The notes below the pieces were generated by a model. That model was not told where the DNA came from and did not search any database. It saw nothing but the letters and a program-made list of their open reading frames with translations. Positions 9,157 through 18,237 of a stretch of 64,000 nucleotides of DNA are shown one piece after another. The translations under genes and the position numbers were made by a program. Position 1 is the first letter of the stretch; every line of letters begins with the position of its first letter. Source of the DNA: Ponticaulis sp. (GTDB taxonomy: Bacteria > Pseudomonadota > Alphaproteobacteria > Caulobacterales > Hyphomonadaceae); NCBI GenBank assembly GCA_002701295.1, contig NZUJ01000127.1, forward strand, positions 1-64,000, in the 5' to 3' direction.

Positions 9157-9185
9157 CAAGCCGGAGAAAACCAGTCTCCGGCTTG
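9157..9185 (+). other. Stable hairpin between the small ORF and the TauE/SafE gene
   Basis: CAAGCCGGAGA (9157-9167) pairs perfectly with TCTCCGGCTTG (9175-9185) around a 7-nt loop. No T-run follows, so it is not a standard terminator. It sits in the leader of the exporter gene, where it could attenuate, stabilise or process the transcript. Confidence 0.6.
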
Positions 9186-9243
9186 CAGCTCATCCTGAAA
9201 TCAACAAACATGCCCGCCAACTCTCTGTCTGAAGGCATGTCTC

Positions 9244-10122
9244 ATGGTTCTTACCATCTTGTTGTTTTTATTGGGTGTATTCGCCGCCGGACTGATCACG
9301 CTGATCCTTCGAGCCGCGATCCCGAAAGGTGAGACGACCCCCAATTTCGAGGCCGTGTTTATTGGGGCTGTCACCAATTTCTTTGACACACTCGGCATTG
9401 GAAACTTCGCGCCAACCACCGCCTGGTTCAAATTTCGCAAGCTGATCCCGGACAGTCACATTCCCGCCACGCTGAATGTCGGCCATGCCCTACCCGTCAT
9501 CACTCAGTCCGCAATCTTTCTCACCATTCTTGGCGTAGACGTCGATGCGACCCTGCTGGTCGGTTGCGTGGTCGCGGCCGTTATCGGTGCCGCCATAGGC
9601 GCAAGTCTTGTTATTCAGGTGCCCGTGAGATCTGTTCAGTTGATCGTCGGCATCGCTCTGATTATCGCCGCCGCCCTGTTCGCCGCCAGTAATCTGGGCC
9701 TCATGCCCGCTGGTGGCGAGGCGAATGGCTTGCCGCTACCAATGCTCATTACAGCCATTGTCGTTCACTTCTTTCTCGGTGTGCTCATGGCATTTGAAAT
9801 TGGTCTTTATGCGCCATCTCTGATTTTGCTCAGCCTGTTTGGTCTCGACCCACGCCTTGCTTTTCCAATCATGACCAGCTGCTGCGCCTTTCTTATGCCA
9901 ACAACCGCCATAAAGTTCACGACGTCACCACGCATCAGCCTGCCCGTCGTTATCGGTATAGCCATTGGCGGGATTCCAGCGGTCCTTCTCGCCGCGCTGG
10001 TGGTCAAGGAATTACCGATGGTCTGGTTGCGCTGGGGCGTGGTCGTTGTCGTGCTCTATGCAGCAGTCATGCTTTTGAGAGCAGGCTTTTCAAAAGCAGA
10101 ACCGGAAACTCAGGCCCCATAA
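9244..10122 (+). CDS. TauE/SafE (UPF0721) family membrane exporter
   Basis: The 292-residue protein has about eight hydrophobic TM helices in two halves. The first half holds FIGAVTNFFDTLGIGNFAPT and the second the related FLMPTTAIKFTTSPRISLP, the two-fold repeat typical of TauE/SafE carriers. These export small anions such as sulfite or sulfoacetate. GAAGG ends 8 nt before the ATG. The upstream SoxR-like promoter and small ORF suggest induction by redox or toxic stress, an inference. Its last codons overlap the convergent GNAT gene. Confidence 0.88.
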   Translation: MVLTILLFLLGVFAAGLITLILRAAIPKGETTPNFEAVFIGAVTNFFDTLGIGNFAPTTAWFKFRKLIPDSHIPATLNVGHALPVITQSAIFLTILGVDVDATLLVGCVVAAVIGAAIGASLVIQVPVRSVQLIVGIALIIAAALFAASNLGLMPAGGEANGLPLPMLITAIVVHFFLGVLMAFEIGLYAPSLILLSLFGLDPRLAFPIMTSCCAFLMPTTAIKFTTSPRISLPVVIGIAIGGIPAVLLAALVVKELPMVWLRWGVVVVVLYAAVMLLRAGFSKAEPETQAP

Positions 10123-10622
10123 CGCGCTTCAAACGCGCCACGCGTCATTTCGAAATATACCGAATCCCGAAGACCGATATGGGTCGTAACATTGCCTTTA
10201 TCATACCCGGTTTTGACATAACCGATCCGCTCAAACACACGGACTGAAGCCAGATTTTCAGGGTCGATATCCGCGCGGATCAGGTCCGTGTCTTTCAAAG
10301 AAAATGTCTGACGCATGGCCTCAATCACCGCATCGGCCGCCAGCCCGCGACCACGTGCTTCAGGGAGCAGCATGACGCCAACTTCCCAGACGCCATCCTC
10401 ACTTCTGAACATGCTGATCCGCCCCAAAGTGTCCATCTCGGGCGGGTCATAAATCGCCCAGCTGGTATCTTCATAGCCTTTGGTCCAGCGCGTCAGCATG
10501 GCCAGCGTCTCGTCTTTGCTCTCCACGGGCGGCTGCATCATATATTTCACGGACTCGAAGTCCGACAAAAACCGATGAAAAGCCTCAAGGTCCCGATCAA
10601 TATCCAGAAGTCGCAGCGCCAT
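10110..10622 (-). CDS. GNAT-family N-acetyltransferase
   Basis: The 170-residue protein has the GNAT fold. VMLLPEARGRGLAADAVIEA is the acetyl-CoA-binding motif A (RGRGLA), followed by ENLASVRVFERIGYVKTG, the motif B helix of RimJ/RimL-like enzymes. The start MALRLLDI was chosen because GGGGGA precedes it closely; a longer frame would run into the fba terminator. Substrate unknown, probably an N-terminal amine or small-molecule amine. It overlaps the end of the TauE gene by 13 nt. Confidence 0.88.
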   Translation of the reverse strand: MALRLLDIDRDLEAFHRFLSDFESVKYMMQPPVESKDETLAMLTRWTKGYEDTSWAIYDPPEMDTLGRISMFRSEDGVWEVGVMLLPEARGRGLAADAVIEAMRQTFSLKDTDLIRADIDPENLASVRVFERIGYVKTGYDKGNVTTHIGLRDSVYFEMTRGAFEARYGA

Positions 10623-10630
10623 CACATCCC

Positions 10631-10669
10631 CCAAAAAGCAAAACCCCTTACCACGAGGGCAAGGGGTTT
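10631..10669 (-). terminator. Rho-independent terminator of the fba unit
   Basis: AAACCCCTT (10641-10649) pairs with AAGGGGTTT (10661-10669). On the minus strand the hairpin is followed by TTTTGCTTTTT. It ends the leftward glycolytic transcript about 45 nt after the fba stop. Confidence 0.85.
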
Positions 10670-10714
10670 CTGAAACTGAAAGGAACATACCGTTCCTCAA
10701 CTCTCTGTCAGAAC

Positions 10715-11605
10715 TTATCCGGCTTTTGACGCCTGATAGATACCATCAATGGTCTCGGCAATCGTCGAGTTGAATGCATCATCAGACTGCTGCGCAGACA
10801 GACCTTCAGTCAGAGCGCGAGAGAAGCTCGCAATCATGCCGGTCTGCTGAGACAATTTTGAGTTTGCATCTTCGCGAGAATAGCCGCCAGACAGAGCAAC
10901 CACACGCATAACGGCCGGATGGTCGATCAGTGGCTTGTACTGGTTCACCACAGTCGGGATCGACAGCTTCAGCATGACCTGAGTGCCTTCAGGCAGCGCG
11001 TTGAGCTGCTTCAGGATCTCATCTCGAACCATGTCTTCGGCTTCGGCCTTGTCGGCAATCTTGATATTCACTTCAGGCTCGATGATTGGCATCAGGCCGT
11101 GGCTGAGGATCTGCTTACCAACTTCAAACTGCTGCGCAATGTTGGCTGCAATGCCTTCAGCGTTCGCCGCATTGATGTTGGACCGCATTTTCGTACCGAA
11201 AATTCCCTTGGCGACAGCGCGTTCACACAGCGCGTCGAGTTCTGGCATCGGCTTCATCAGCTGAACGCCGTTTTCTTCGTCAGCCAGACCCTTGTCGACC
11301 TTCAGGAATGGCACAACCCCTTTCTCTTTCCAGAGAAACTCTGCTGTTGGCGTGCCCTGGACTTCCCCATCCATGGTCCGCTCGAACAGGATCGCACCGA
11401 TCACTTTTTCGCCGGTAAACGCTGGCGCCTCGATAATGCGCGTGCGCATCTCGTGGATCTTGCCAAACATTTCTTCGTCATTTGAATACGCGCTCTCATC
11501 AACTCCGTAGAGTTTCAGCGCCTTTGGCGTTGAGCCACCTGATTGATCGAGCGCGGCAATAAACCCGTCTTTTTCAGCTACCTGCTGTTTCATTTCTGCA
11601 TTCAT
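10715..11605 (-). CDS. fba: Class I fructose-1,6-bisphosphate aldolase
   Basis: The 296-residue protein interconverts fructose-1,6-bisphosphate with dihydroxyacetone phosphate and glyceraldehyde-3-phosphate. It has class I (Schiff-base) motifs: [17 protein letters not shown] near residue 14, [23 protein letters not shown], and [13 protein letters not shown] carrying a Lys suited to the imine. The class II zinc motifs are absent. It lies 54 nt downstream of pgk on the same strand, followed by a terminator, so it closes the gap-pgk-fba glycolytic block. Confidence 0.95.
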   Translation of the reverse strand: MNAEMKQQVAEKDGFIAALDQSGGSTPKALKLYGVDESAYSNDEEMFGKIHEMRTRIIEAPAFTGEKVIGAILFERTMDGEVQGTPTAEFLWKEKGVVPFLKVDKGLADEENGVQLMKPMPELDALCERAVAKGIFGTKMRSNINAANAEGIAANIAQQFEVGKQILSHGLMPIIEPEVNIKIADKAEAEDMVRDEILKQLNALPEGTQVMLKLSIPTVVNQYKPLIDHPAVMRVVALSGGYSREDANSKLSQQTGMIASFSRALTEGLSAQQSDDAFNSTIAETIDGIYQASKAG

Positions 11606-11659
11606 CTTACACCAGTCCCTCTGTGTACTTTACGCTTGGTTTTTAGATCAGCTTCTGTG

Positions 11660-12856
11660 TTATTTTTTAAGCGCTTCCACGCCTGGAAGGGCTTTGCCCT
11701 CCATCCATTCAAGGAATGCGCCACCGGCCGTGGAGACAAAGCTCAAATCTTCAGCAACGCCGGCATGGTTCATGGCGGCAACCGTGTCACCGCCGCCCGC
11801 GACAGCGATCAGCTTGCCTGCTTTCGCGCGCGCGCCAGCAGCCTGAGCCGCGCCAACCGTCGCCGCATCAAAAGGCGTCAGTTCGAACGCGCCGAGCGGG
11901 CCGTTCCAGATGAGCGTCTTGGCGCCATCCATAATTGTTTCAAGTCGCGTGACAGTCGCCGGGCCCGCATCAAGAATCATCTCATCGGCCTCGACCTCAT
12001 CAAGGCCGATCGTGCGGTTCGCAGCATTGGCCGCAAAGTCCTTCGCCACAACCAGATCAACCGGCAGAACGATTTCACAGCCCGCCGCTTTGGCATTCTC
12101 GTCAATCTTCAGCGCAGTGTCCTTGAGGTCATGCTCGCAAAGTGACTTGCCGACATCGACGCCCTGTGCCGCGAGGAAGGTATTCGCCATACCACCACCA
12201 ATGACCAGATAATCCACCTTGGCGACCAGATTCTTGAGCAGATCGATCTTCGAAGACACTTTCGCGCCACCGACTACGGCCACAACCGGCCGCTCAGGTT
12301 TACCGAGCGCAGCGTTCAGCGCGTCGAGTTCGCGCTCCATGCTCTTGCCGGCATAGGCTGGCAGATAATCGGCCAGTCCCACCGTTGAAACATGCGCACG
12401 GTGCGCTGCAGAGAACGCGTCAGACACAAACACATCGCCCAGCTCAGACATGGCTTTGGCGAGGTCCGCATCGTTCTTCTCCTCGCCTTTGTGGAAGCGG
12501 GTATTCTCCAGAAGGATGACGCCTGTGGCCTCCAGACCTTCGATCGCGGCCTTGGCTTTCTCACCCACGCTCTCATCGCAGAACGACACCGGATGACCGA
12601 GCACCTGAGCAAAAGCCGGCGCGATCGGTGCGAGGCTCATCTCTGGTTTGACTTCACCTTTCGGACGACCGAAGTGTGCGAGCAGCGCAACTTTGGCGCC
12701 AGCCTGGCGAAGCGCGTTCACGGTTTCGACCGCAGCGACAAGGCGCGTATCATCCGTAACCTTGCCGTCAGCCATTGGCACGTTGAAGTCGACGCGCACC
12801 AGAGCAACCTTGCCGGTCAGGTCGCCTGCGTCTTCGATGCGTTTGAAATCAGCCAT
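11660..12856 (-). CDS. pgk: Phosphoglycerate kinase
   Basis: The 398-residue cytoplasmic kinase transfers phosphate from 1,3-bisphosphoglycerate to ADP. Typical motifs are present: [65 protein letters not shown], and the nucleotide loop [16 protein letters not shown] with [20 protein letters not shown] at the end. The length is standard. Its ATG shares one base with the stop of the upstream methyltransferase (TAATG), so the two are coupled. Confidence 0.98.
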   Translation of the reverse strand: MADFKRIEDAGDLTGKVALVRVDFNVPMADGKVTDDTRLVAAVETVNALRQAGAKVALLAHFGRPKGEVKPEMSLAPIAPAFAQVLGHPVSFCDESVGEKAKAAIEGLEATGVILLENTRFHKGEEKNDADLAKAMSELGDVFVSDAFSAAHRAHVSTVGLADYLPAYAGKSMERELDALNAALGKPERPVVAVVGGAKVSSKIDLLKNLVAKVDYLVIGGGMANTFLAAQGVDVGKSLCEHDLKDTALKIDENAKAAGCEIVLPVDLVVAKDFAANAANRTIGLDEVEADEMILDAGPATVTRLETIMDGAKTLIWNGPLGAFELTPFDAATVGAAQAAGARAKAGKLIAVAGGGDTVAAMNHAGVAEDLSFVSTAGGAFLEWMEGKALPGVEALKK

Positions 12857-13494
12857 TACTTACTGTCCTGTTTCTGAAAAACGGCTCGCAATAAAGCCGC
12901 GGGCCCGGTGTGGTAAGGGCCCTCGTCCAATGTCTCTACACCTGTCATCAGGCTGATCTCTGCCAGCCCGGAAAAATCGTCCCGAATGGCGTCTGCCGAA
13001 TACAGCATGGCCGCATCTGGTGGTCCGCCCGACTGATATGTCTCCTGAAAACGGATCTGTTCGGTGGTGAAGCCTTCCAGGAAAACATACCCACCCGGCT
13101 TCAGAGCTCGCTTAAACCGCTCATGAAGGCCGGGCCGCGCACCCGTAGGGACATGCAGAAACATGCCAGCAACCAGATCAACGTCTGCTTCAGGCCAATC
13201 CCATTCAAACAGATCGGCCTCAACAAGGCTGAGAGATACGCCATGGCGTCTGGCCAGCTCGCTGCACTGACGAAGTCCGACCGGGGAAACGTCCACTGCC
13301 GTGACCGAAAGCCCGAGTTTCGCAAGAAAAACGGCGTCTCGCCCCTGGCCACAGGCTGGAACGAGCGCCGTTCGGCAGTCAGAAGAAATGAGGTTTGACC
13401 AGCCCAGCAGCAATCTGCTGGCCCTTTCTCCATAAGCAGGAGCCGCTTCAGAGAAGCGGCTATCCCAGAATTCCTTCGGAATCCCCTGCGTCAT
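12856..13494 (-). CDS. SAM-dependent methyltransferase (TPMT/TehB-like)
   Basis: The 212-residue protein starts [18 protein letters not shown] and has a class I methyltransferase core. [19 protein letters not shown] is the SAM-binding motif [11 protein letters not shown] the acidic strand-2 end, and [11 protein letters not shown] the next strand. It resembles thiopurine/tellurite-type methyltransferases, but the substrate is not evident. The ATG at 13494 was preferred over a TTG at 13521 because GAGG lies about 10 nt upstream. It sits between gap and pgk and is coupled to pgk by a one-base overlap, an unusual place for such a gene. Confidence 0.85.
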   Translation of the reverse strand: MTQGIPKEFWDSRFSEAAPAYGERASRLLLGWSNLISSDCRTALVPACGQGRDAVFLAKLGLSVTAVDVSPVGLRQCSELARRHGVSLSLVEADLFEWDWPEADVDLVAGMFLHVPTGARPGLHERFKRALKPGGYVFLEGFTTEQIRFQETYQSGGPPDAAMLYSADAIRDDFSGLAEISLMTGVETLDEGPYHTGPAALLRAVFQKQDSK

Positions 13495-13570
13495 GGTTCT
13501 AGGCCCTCGCTTTCTCGCCAATTTGGCAGGAATTGCGCTGGGTCATGTGTCAGCCCTCTCGTGAACCGAC

Positions 13571-14578
13571 CTAGAGAAACTTCGCCATCGCGACGGCTGT
13601 GTCTGACATGCGGGTCGCAAAGCCCCACTCATTGTCATACCAGCTCAGGATCGAACAGAAGTTGCCGTCCATGACTTTCGTCTGTTCCATGTGGAAGATC
13701 GACGAATGGCTGTCATGGTTGAAGTCAGTCGAAACGTTCGGCGCATATGTATAGCCGAGAACGCCTTTCAGAGGGCCATCAGCAGCCGCTTTGATCGCGT
13801 CATTGATCTCTTCAACACTGGTCGTTTTCTTGGCGATGAATTTCAGATCAACCACAGATACGTTTGGTGTCGGCACGCGAAGTGAGAAGCCATCAAGCTT
13901 GCCGTTGAGTTCTGGCAGAACCAGACCAACTGCTTTCGCAGCACCGGTAGATGTCGGGATCATGGACATGGCCGCCGCACGTGCACGGTAAAGGTCCTTG
14001 TGCATACGGTCGAGCGTTGGCTGGTCACCCGTGTAAGAGTGGACCGTCGTCATCATGCCTTTTTCGATGCCGATCGCATCGTTCAGAGTTTTTGCGACTG
14101 GTGACAGACAGTTGGTTGTACAGCTGGCGTTCGAAACAACCAGGTCAGATTTGGTCAGCGTGTCATGGTTTACGCCATAGACGATCGTCTTGTCGGCGCC
14201 AGATGCAGGCGCAGAAACCAGAACGCGCTTCGCGCCAGCTTCAAGATGCATGGCAGCCTGATCACGTGCGGTGAAAATGCCGGTGCACTCGAACGCGATA
14301 TCCACGTCCATTTCGCGCCATGGCAGCTCTTTCGGGTCACGAACGGCAGTACAAAGGAACTCCTGGTTGCCCGCCTTGATTGTGTCGCCATCAACAGTAA
14401 CCGGAACACCGAGCTTACCGTGTACGGAGTCGTACTGGAGGAGGTGCGCATTTGTTGCAACTGGTCCGAGATCGTTAATCGCGACAACTTTCACATCATC
14501 CCGATTGTGTTCAATGATCGACCGAAGAACCAGACGTCCGATCCGTCCAAACCCGTTAATCGCAACGCGCACAGCCAT
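13571..14578 (-). CDS. gap: Glyceraldehyde-3-phosphate dehydrogenase, type I
   Basis: The 335-residue enzyme oxidises glyceraldehyde-3-phosphate to 1,3-bisphosphoglycerate with NAD(P). It shows the Rossmann motif INGFGRIGRLVLRS, the active-site SNASCTTNCLSP with the catalytic Cys, the HSYTGDQ loop and the C-terminal SWYDNEWGFATRM. GAGGAG lies before the ATG. It begins the leftward gap, methyltransferase, pgk, fba series. A small inverted repeat upstream may be an operator. Confidence 0.98.
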   Translation of the reverse strand: MAVRVAINGFGRIGRLVLRSIIEHNRDDVKVVAINDLGPVATNAHLLQYDSVHGKLGVPVTVDGDTIKAGNQEFLCTAVRDPKELPWREMDVDIAFECTGIFTARDQAAMHLEAGAKRVLVSAPASGADKTIVYGVNHDTLTKSDLVVSNASCTTNCLSPVAKTLNDAIGIEKGMMTTVHSYTGDQPTLDRMHKDLYRARAAAMSMIPTSTGAAKAVGLVLPELNGKLDGFSLRVPTPNVSVVDLKFIAKKTTSVEEINDAIKAAADGPLKGVLGYTYAPNVSTDFNHDSHSSIFHMEQTKVMDGNFCSILSWYDNEWGFATRMSDTAVAMAKFL

Positions 14579-14605
14579 TGACTATCTCCTCAAAAAAATA
14601 CGCAA

Positions 14606-14622
14606 ATTGTCCCACCGACAAT
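14606..14622 (-). promoter_or_regulatory. Candidate operator upstream of gap
   Basis: ATTGTC and GACAAT form a perfect 6-bp inverted repeat with a 5-bp centre, 28 nt upstream of the gap start. The position fits a repressor site over a promoter. The cognate regulator is unknown. The rest of the 150-bp gap up to 14728 shows nothing else clear. Confidence 0.35.
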
Positions 14623-14728
14623 AATTGAGCGTTGTCTAGACCGGGATTTTTTGCACGTCCAGTGCGGCACCGCGGAATCTATGGTTATTGCACGGCAATG
14701 CCCGCCACTTTGTTATTTCTGAGAGCAA

Positions 14729-15322
14729 TCAATCTGCGAAAGCGGCATCTAGAACCGATTTTTTCGATTTTGCGATATCAACTTCTGACTGCGGCACGGC
14801 CTGAATGGCTGTCACCATGGCTTTCACATAATTGAGCGCTGGTTCGAGCTGTGCACGCATGGCTGGCGGCAGCTGGCTGAGCTGAGACGCATCCATGCCG
14901 GACATGTCGAGGTCTTCACCTTCCAACTCAATCGCCATGTATGCGGCCATGATGTAGTCCGCATCGGTGGCAAAATCCATGTAATCGGCATAGCCATTCT
15001 GCTTGATGATGGCGTTGCCTTCACCAAAGCCCGGATGGTTCGACATATCGTTTTTCTCAAACGTGCCCCGAAACATCGACAGACGACCTTCATCGTCCAG
15101 CGGAATTTCTGGCATAGGCCCACCCATCATCATGGCAGATGGATCCGGCATGCCTGGCACCTCAACATCAATGCCATAGTCTTCATACTTTTCGCTCAGT
15201 GGCTCCAGCTCTTCCATGGTCGCAACAAAGCGATCCACATCTTCAGCGGAGAATGCCTGCGCGATTGCGCCCGGCACGAGTGAAACGGTAAAACAAATGG
15301 CCGTAAGAGTGCTTTTGAACAT
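14729..15322 (-). CDS. Secreted protein of unknown function, Met/Asp-rich
   Basis: The 197-residue protein has a Sec signal peptide (MFKSTLTAICFTVSLVPGAIAQ). The mature part is acidic, with a Met/Pro-rich segment (VPGMPDPSAMMMGGPMPEIP) and a second Met-rich stretch (DLDMSGMDASQLSQLPPAMR). Met-rich periplasmic proteins sometimes bind copper, but nothing here proves that. No known domain is recognised. It stands alone between tkt and gap on the minus strand. Confidence 0.75.
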   Translation of the reverse strand: MFKSTLTAICFTVSLVPGAIAQAFSAEDVDRFVATMEELEPLSEKYEDYGIDVEVPGMPDPSAMMMGGPMPEIPLDDEGRLSMFRGTFEKNDMSNHPGFGEGNAIIKQNGYADYMDFATDADYIMAAYMAIELEGEDLDMSGMDASQLSQLPPAMRAQLEPALNYVKAMVTAIQAVPQSEVDIAKSKKSVLDAAFAD

Positions 15323-15414
15323 AACGTCCCCTTTCTGTTCGGTCTTCCGAACCTGAGGCGACGTGGTGTTCAGGTCAAGCCGGAGACGCAGTCCCCGGCA
15401 GAATTCCCGATAAT

Positions 15415-17394
15415 TCAGACGAGCGCTTTAGCAGCGGCCACGACACCTTCCGGTGTGATGCCGAAATGCTTGAACAGCTCTTTATAAGGCGCGCTCGCAC
15501 CAAAGCTGTTCATGCCGACAAAGCCGCCTTTGCGGCCAATCCACTGATCCCAGCCAGTACGTACACCGGCCTCGACGGCCAGTTTCGGCAGGTCGCCACC
15601 CAGAACATCTTCGATATAACTCTCAGGCTGTTCAGCAAAGGCTTCCCAACACGGCATGGACACAACGCGGGCTGCCACACCGTCTGCCTTCAGGCTTTCC
15701 TGTGCGGCGAGAGCGATTTCCACTTCTGAACCGGTTGCCAGGATGACCAGCTGCGGTGCGCCATCAGCTTCCTTGAGGACATACCCGCCCTTGGCGGAGA
15801 GGTTTTCGCCAATTTCACCGGACCGCGCTGGCGCAAGGCCCTGACGGGTCAGCGCAAGAATGCTCGGACCATCTTTCCGCTTGAGCGCAATTTCCCAGCA
15901 TTCAGCGGTTTCAACGCCGTCAGCCGGGCGCATCACCCAGATGTTTGGCATGGCTCGGAAACTTGCCAGATGCTCAACCGGCTGGTGGGTCGGACCATCT
16001 TCACCAAGACCAATCGAATCGTGGGTCATCACGTGAACAACTTGCGTGCCCATGAGGGCGCCAAGGCGGATCGCAGCGCGGGAATAGTCACCGAACACGA
16101 AGAACGTGCCAGAATAAGGTACAATACCGCCATGCAGCGCCATGCCGTTCATGCAGGCCGCCATACCGTGCTCACGAACACCGTAATGGACATAGCGCCC
16201 ACCATAATCGCCATCCGTCAGTGGACCGGTCGAGCTGGTCTTGGTGTTGTTGGATCCCGTCAGGTCAGCAGAGCCGCCCACCATGGTTGGCAGGATTTTA
16301 GTGGCAACCTCCAGCGCCGCGCCAGACCATTGGCGGGTCGCTTTCTTGTCCTGACCATCAGACACTGACTGCTTGTGGGCAGCCATGGCATCAAAGAATT
16401 CATCAGGGATCTGGCCGCTCATTGCCGCATCAAAAGCGGACTTCTGATCAGACGATCCGGCACGCGCCGTCCAGTCCGCATGCGCCGATTGCGATTTGGT
16501 GCCAGCTTCTCTCCAGGCGTTGAGAATATCTTCCGGCACGACAAACGGTTCATGTGGCCAGCCGATATTCTTGCGGATGCCCGCAATTTCATCCGCGCCA
16601 TACGGGCCGCCATGCGCCTTGCCTGTGCCTTCAATGGTTGGCGCGCCATAACCGATGCGTGTTTTGCAGGCGATCATGACCGGACGGTCAGACGTCTTGG
16701 CCCAGGTCAGCGCCTGGTCAATCGCAGCCGGATCATGTCCGTCAATTGCCGCAGTTGCCCAGCCTGCAGCTTCGAAGCGTTTGATCTGGTCAGTTGAGTC
16801 GGAAAGGTTCGTGCCGCCATCAATCGTGACTTCGTTATCATCGAACAGCACGATAAGCTTGTTCAGCTTGAGGTGTCCGGCCAGCGTGATGGCTTCCTGG
16901 CTCACGCCTTCCATGAGGCAGCCATCGCCTGCAACAACCCAGGTATGGTGATCGACGAGGTCATCACCAAAGCGCGCATTGAGGTGGCGCTCTGCCAGCG
17001 CCATACCGACAGCCGTCGCAATCCCCTGTCCCAGCGGGCCAGTCGTTGTCTCAACACCTTTGGTAATGAAGTTCTCAGGGTGGCCCGGTGTCTTCGCACC
17101 CAGCTGGCGGAAATTCTCGATATCCTTGAGGCTCACACTGTCATAGCCGGTCAGATACAGCAGAGAGTAGATCAGCATTGAGCCGTGCCCCGCAGACAAC
17201 ACGAACCGGTCACGGTCTGCCCAGTCCGGGTCGGTCGGATCATACTTCAGATGATCACAAAAAAGATGTGTCGCGACATCGGCCATACCAAGAGGCATGC
17301 CCACGTGTCCGCTGGCGGCCTTCTCAACTGCGTCCATAGACAGGGCACGGATGGCATTGGCCATATCTGTATAGGCAATGCTGGTCTTTGACAT
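15415..17394 (-). CDS. tkt: Transketolase
   Basis: The 659-residue thiamine-diphosphate enzyme moves two-carbon ketol units in the pentose phosphate pathway. Motifs include AASGHVGMPLGMADVATHLF at the N-terminus, the ThDP-binding VAGDGCLMEGVSQEA with LIVLFDDNEVTIDG, and HYGVREHGMAACMNGMALHG in the Pyr domain, carrying the catalytic Glu. The C-terminal domain has ILATGSEVEIAL. Length and domain order are normal. It sits on the same strand as gap-pgk-fba but is separated from them by a secreted-protein gene. Confidence 0.98.
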   Translation of the reverse strand: MSKTSIAYTDMANAIRALSMDAVEKAASGHVGMPLGMADVATHLFCDHLKYDPTDPDWADRDRFVLSAGHGSMLIYSLLYLTGYDSVSLKDIENFRQLGAKTPGHPENFITKGVETTTGPLGQGIATAVGMALAERHLNARFGDDLVDHHTWVVAGDGCLMEGVSQEAITLAGHLKLNKLIVLFDDNEVTIDGGTNLSDSTDQIKRFEAAGWATAAIDGHDPAAIDQALTWAKTSDRPVMIACKTRIGYGAPTIEGTGKAHGGPYGADEIAGIRKNIGWPHEPFVVPEDILNAWREAGTKSQSAHADWTARAGSSDQKSAFDAAMSGQIPDEFFDAMAAHKQSVSDGQDKKATRQWSGAALEVATKILPTMVGGSADLTGSNNTKTSSTGPLTDGDYGGRYVHYGVREHGMAACMNGMALHGGIVPYSGTFFVFGDYSRAAIRLGALMGTQVVHVMTHDSIGLGEDGPTHQPVEHLASFRAMPNIWVMRPADGVETAECWEIALKRKDGPSILALTRQGLAPARSGEIGENLSAKGGYVLKEADGAPQLVILATGSEVEIALAAQESLKADGVAARVVSMPCWEAFAEQPESYIEDVLGGDLPKLAVEAGVRTGWDQWIGRKGGFVGMNSFGASAPYKELFKHFGITPEGVVAAAKALV

Positions 17395-17534
17395 GATCTG
17401 CCTCTCCTTAACTGGTTCTGGCCTGCAAAAGCGGATTCCTTACGCTTCAGTCAAGGCGTCTATTTGCTCGAGTGCCGATTTATGGGAATAATACGCTTGA
17501 TTCTCATGGTTAACCTTTTTGTGAATAAACACCA

Positions 17535-17813
17535 ATGAACGAGTTGCGAGAAGCTGTGAACGAACTCGAAGCCGCGTTGAAACGGCTTGAGGACAGCGTA
17601 GAAGACCTGACCGGACGGCGTAGCCCTACCCGTCAGGTGCACGCCGAAGCAGAAGCGCTTCGTCGCGACAGGGCCAAGCTGGCGCTGGATCTGGACGCCT
17701 CGCGCGCCCGGGAAAAGGAACTCGAAGCGCTCGCAGATGAGGCCTCCCGTGCACTCGGCGTCGCGATCGCAGAAGTCAAAGCCGCCCTTAAAACCCAACC
17801 CTCCAGTCATTAG
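17535..17813 (+). CDS. zauP: ZauP-like coiled-coil protein (upstream partner of ZapA)
   Basis: The 92-residue protein is almost entirely predicted coiled coil (LREAVNELEAALKRLEDSVE, then EAEALRRDRAKLALDLDASR). It lies 20 nt upstream of zapA. In Caulobacter crescentus a small coiled-coil protein, ZauP, is encoded just upstream of zapA and works with ZapA to focus the Z-ring. The assignment rests on size, coiled-coil nature and position, not on a sequence motif. It also resembles DUF4164-type proteins. Confidence 0.75.
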   Translation: MNELREAVNELEAALKRLEDSVEDLTGRRSPTRQVHAEAEALRRDRAKLALDLDASRAREKELEALADEASRALGVAIAEVKAALKTQPSSH

Positions 17814-17833
17814 GCCTTCAGAGAGTTTCCCGC

Positions 17834-18169
17834 ATGTCGAAAGCCGAAATCGAAATCCGTGGCAAAACCTATTCCATCTCCTGCGCCGAAGGTCAGGAGG
17901 CGCGCCTCGAAGCACTTGGCCGCAAGCTGAATGAACGCCTGAGTGCGTTACAGGACACGATTGGTGATGTGGGCGATTCCCGGCTTCTCGTTGCCGCCGG
18001 TCTGTCCCTGATCGATGAACTCGAAGACGCGACGCAAACCGGTCCGCGCGGCGAAGTCGCAGATCTCGACAACCGGATCACTCTGGTCGAACGCACGGCT
18101 GCTGCCGCCCTCTCTGAAGCCGCACACCGCATCACGATCATTGCCGACCGAATTGAACGGGCGAGCTGA
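17834..18169 (+). CDS. zapA: Cell division protein ZapA
   Basis: The 111-residue protein matches ZapA: the N-terminal globular domain (AEIEIRGKTYSISCAEGQEA) with the LEALGRKLNERL helix, then LLVAAGLSLIDELEDA and a coiled-coil C-terminus. ZapA bundles FtsZ filaments and stabilises the Z-ring. It follows the zauP-like gene and is closed by a bidirectional terminator. In related genomes the 6S RNA gene usually comes next; here it is about 5.4 kb away, after a block of envelope-sensing genes. Confidence 0.93.
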   Translation: MSKAEIEIRGKTYSISCAEGQEARLEALGRKLNERLSALQDTIGDVGDSRLLVAAGLSLIDELEDATQTGPRGEVADLDNRITLVERTAAAALSEAAHRITIIADRIERAS

Positions 18170-18180
18170 TCCCAAACGCA

Positions 18181-18206
18181 AAAACCCCGGCCAGAGCCGG
18201 GGTTTT
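18181..18206. terminator. Bidirectional terminator between zapA and the chemoreceptor gene
   Basis: AAAACCCCGGC and GCCGGGGTTTT form an 11-bp stem with a CAGA loop and T-runs on both strands. It serves zapA from the left and the leftward chemoreceptor gene from the right. Confidence 0.95.
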
Positions 18207-18237
18207 CTGTATGTCTGAACCTCTGGTGCTGTGCGAC

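Noticed and set aside
8973..9332. A 119-codon frame covering the SoxR-like promoter and running into the TauE gene.
   Set aside because: It overlaps a real gene in another frame, lacks a ribosome site and crosses the promoter element.
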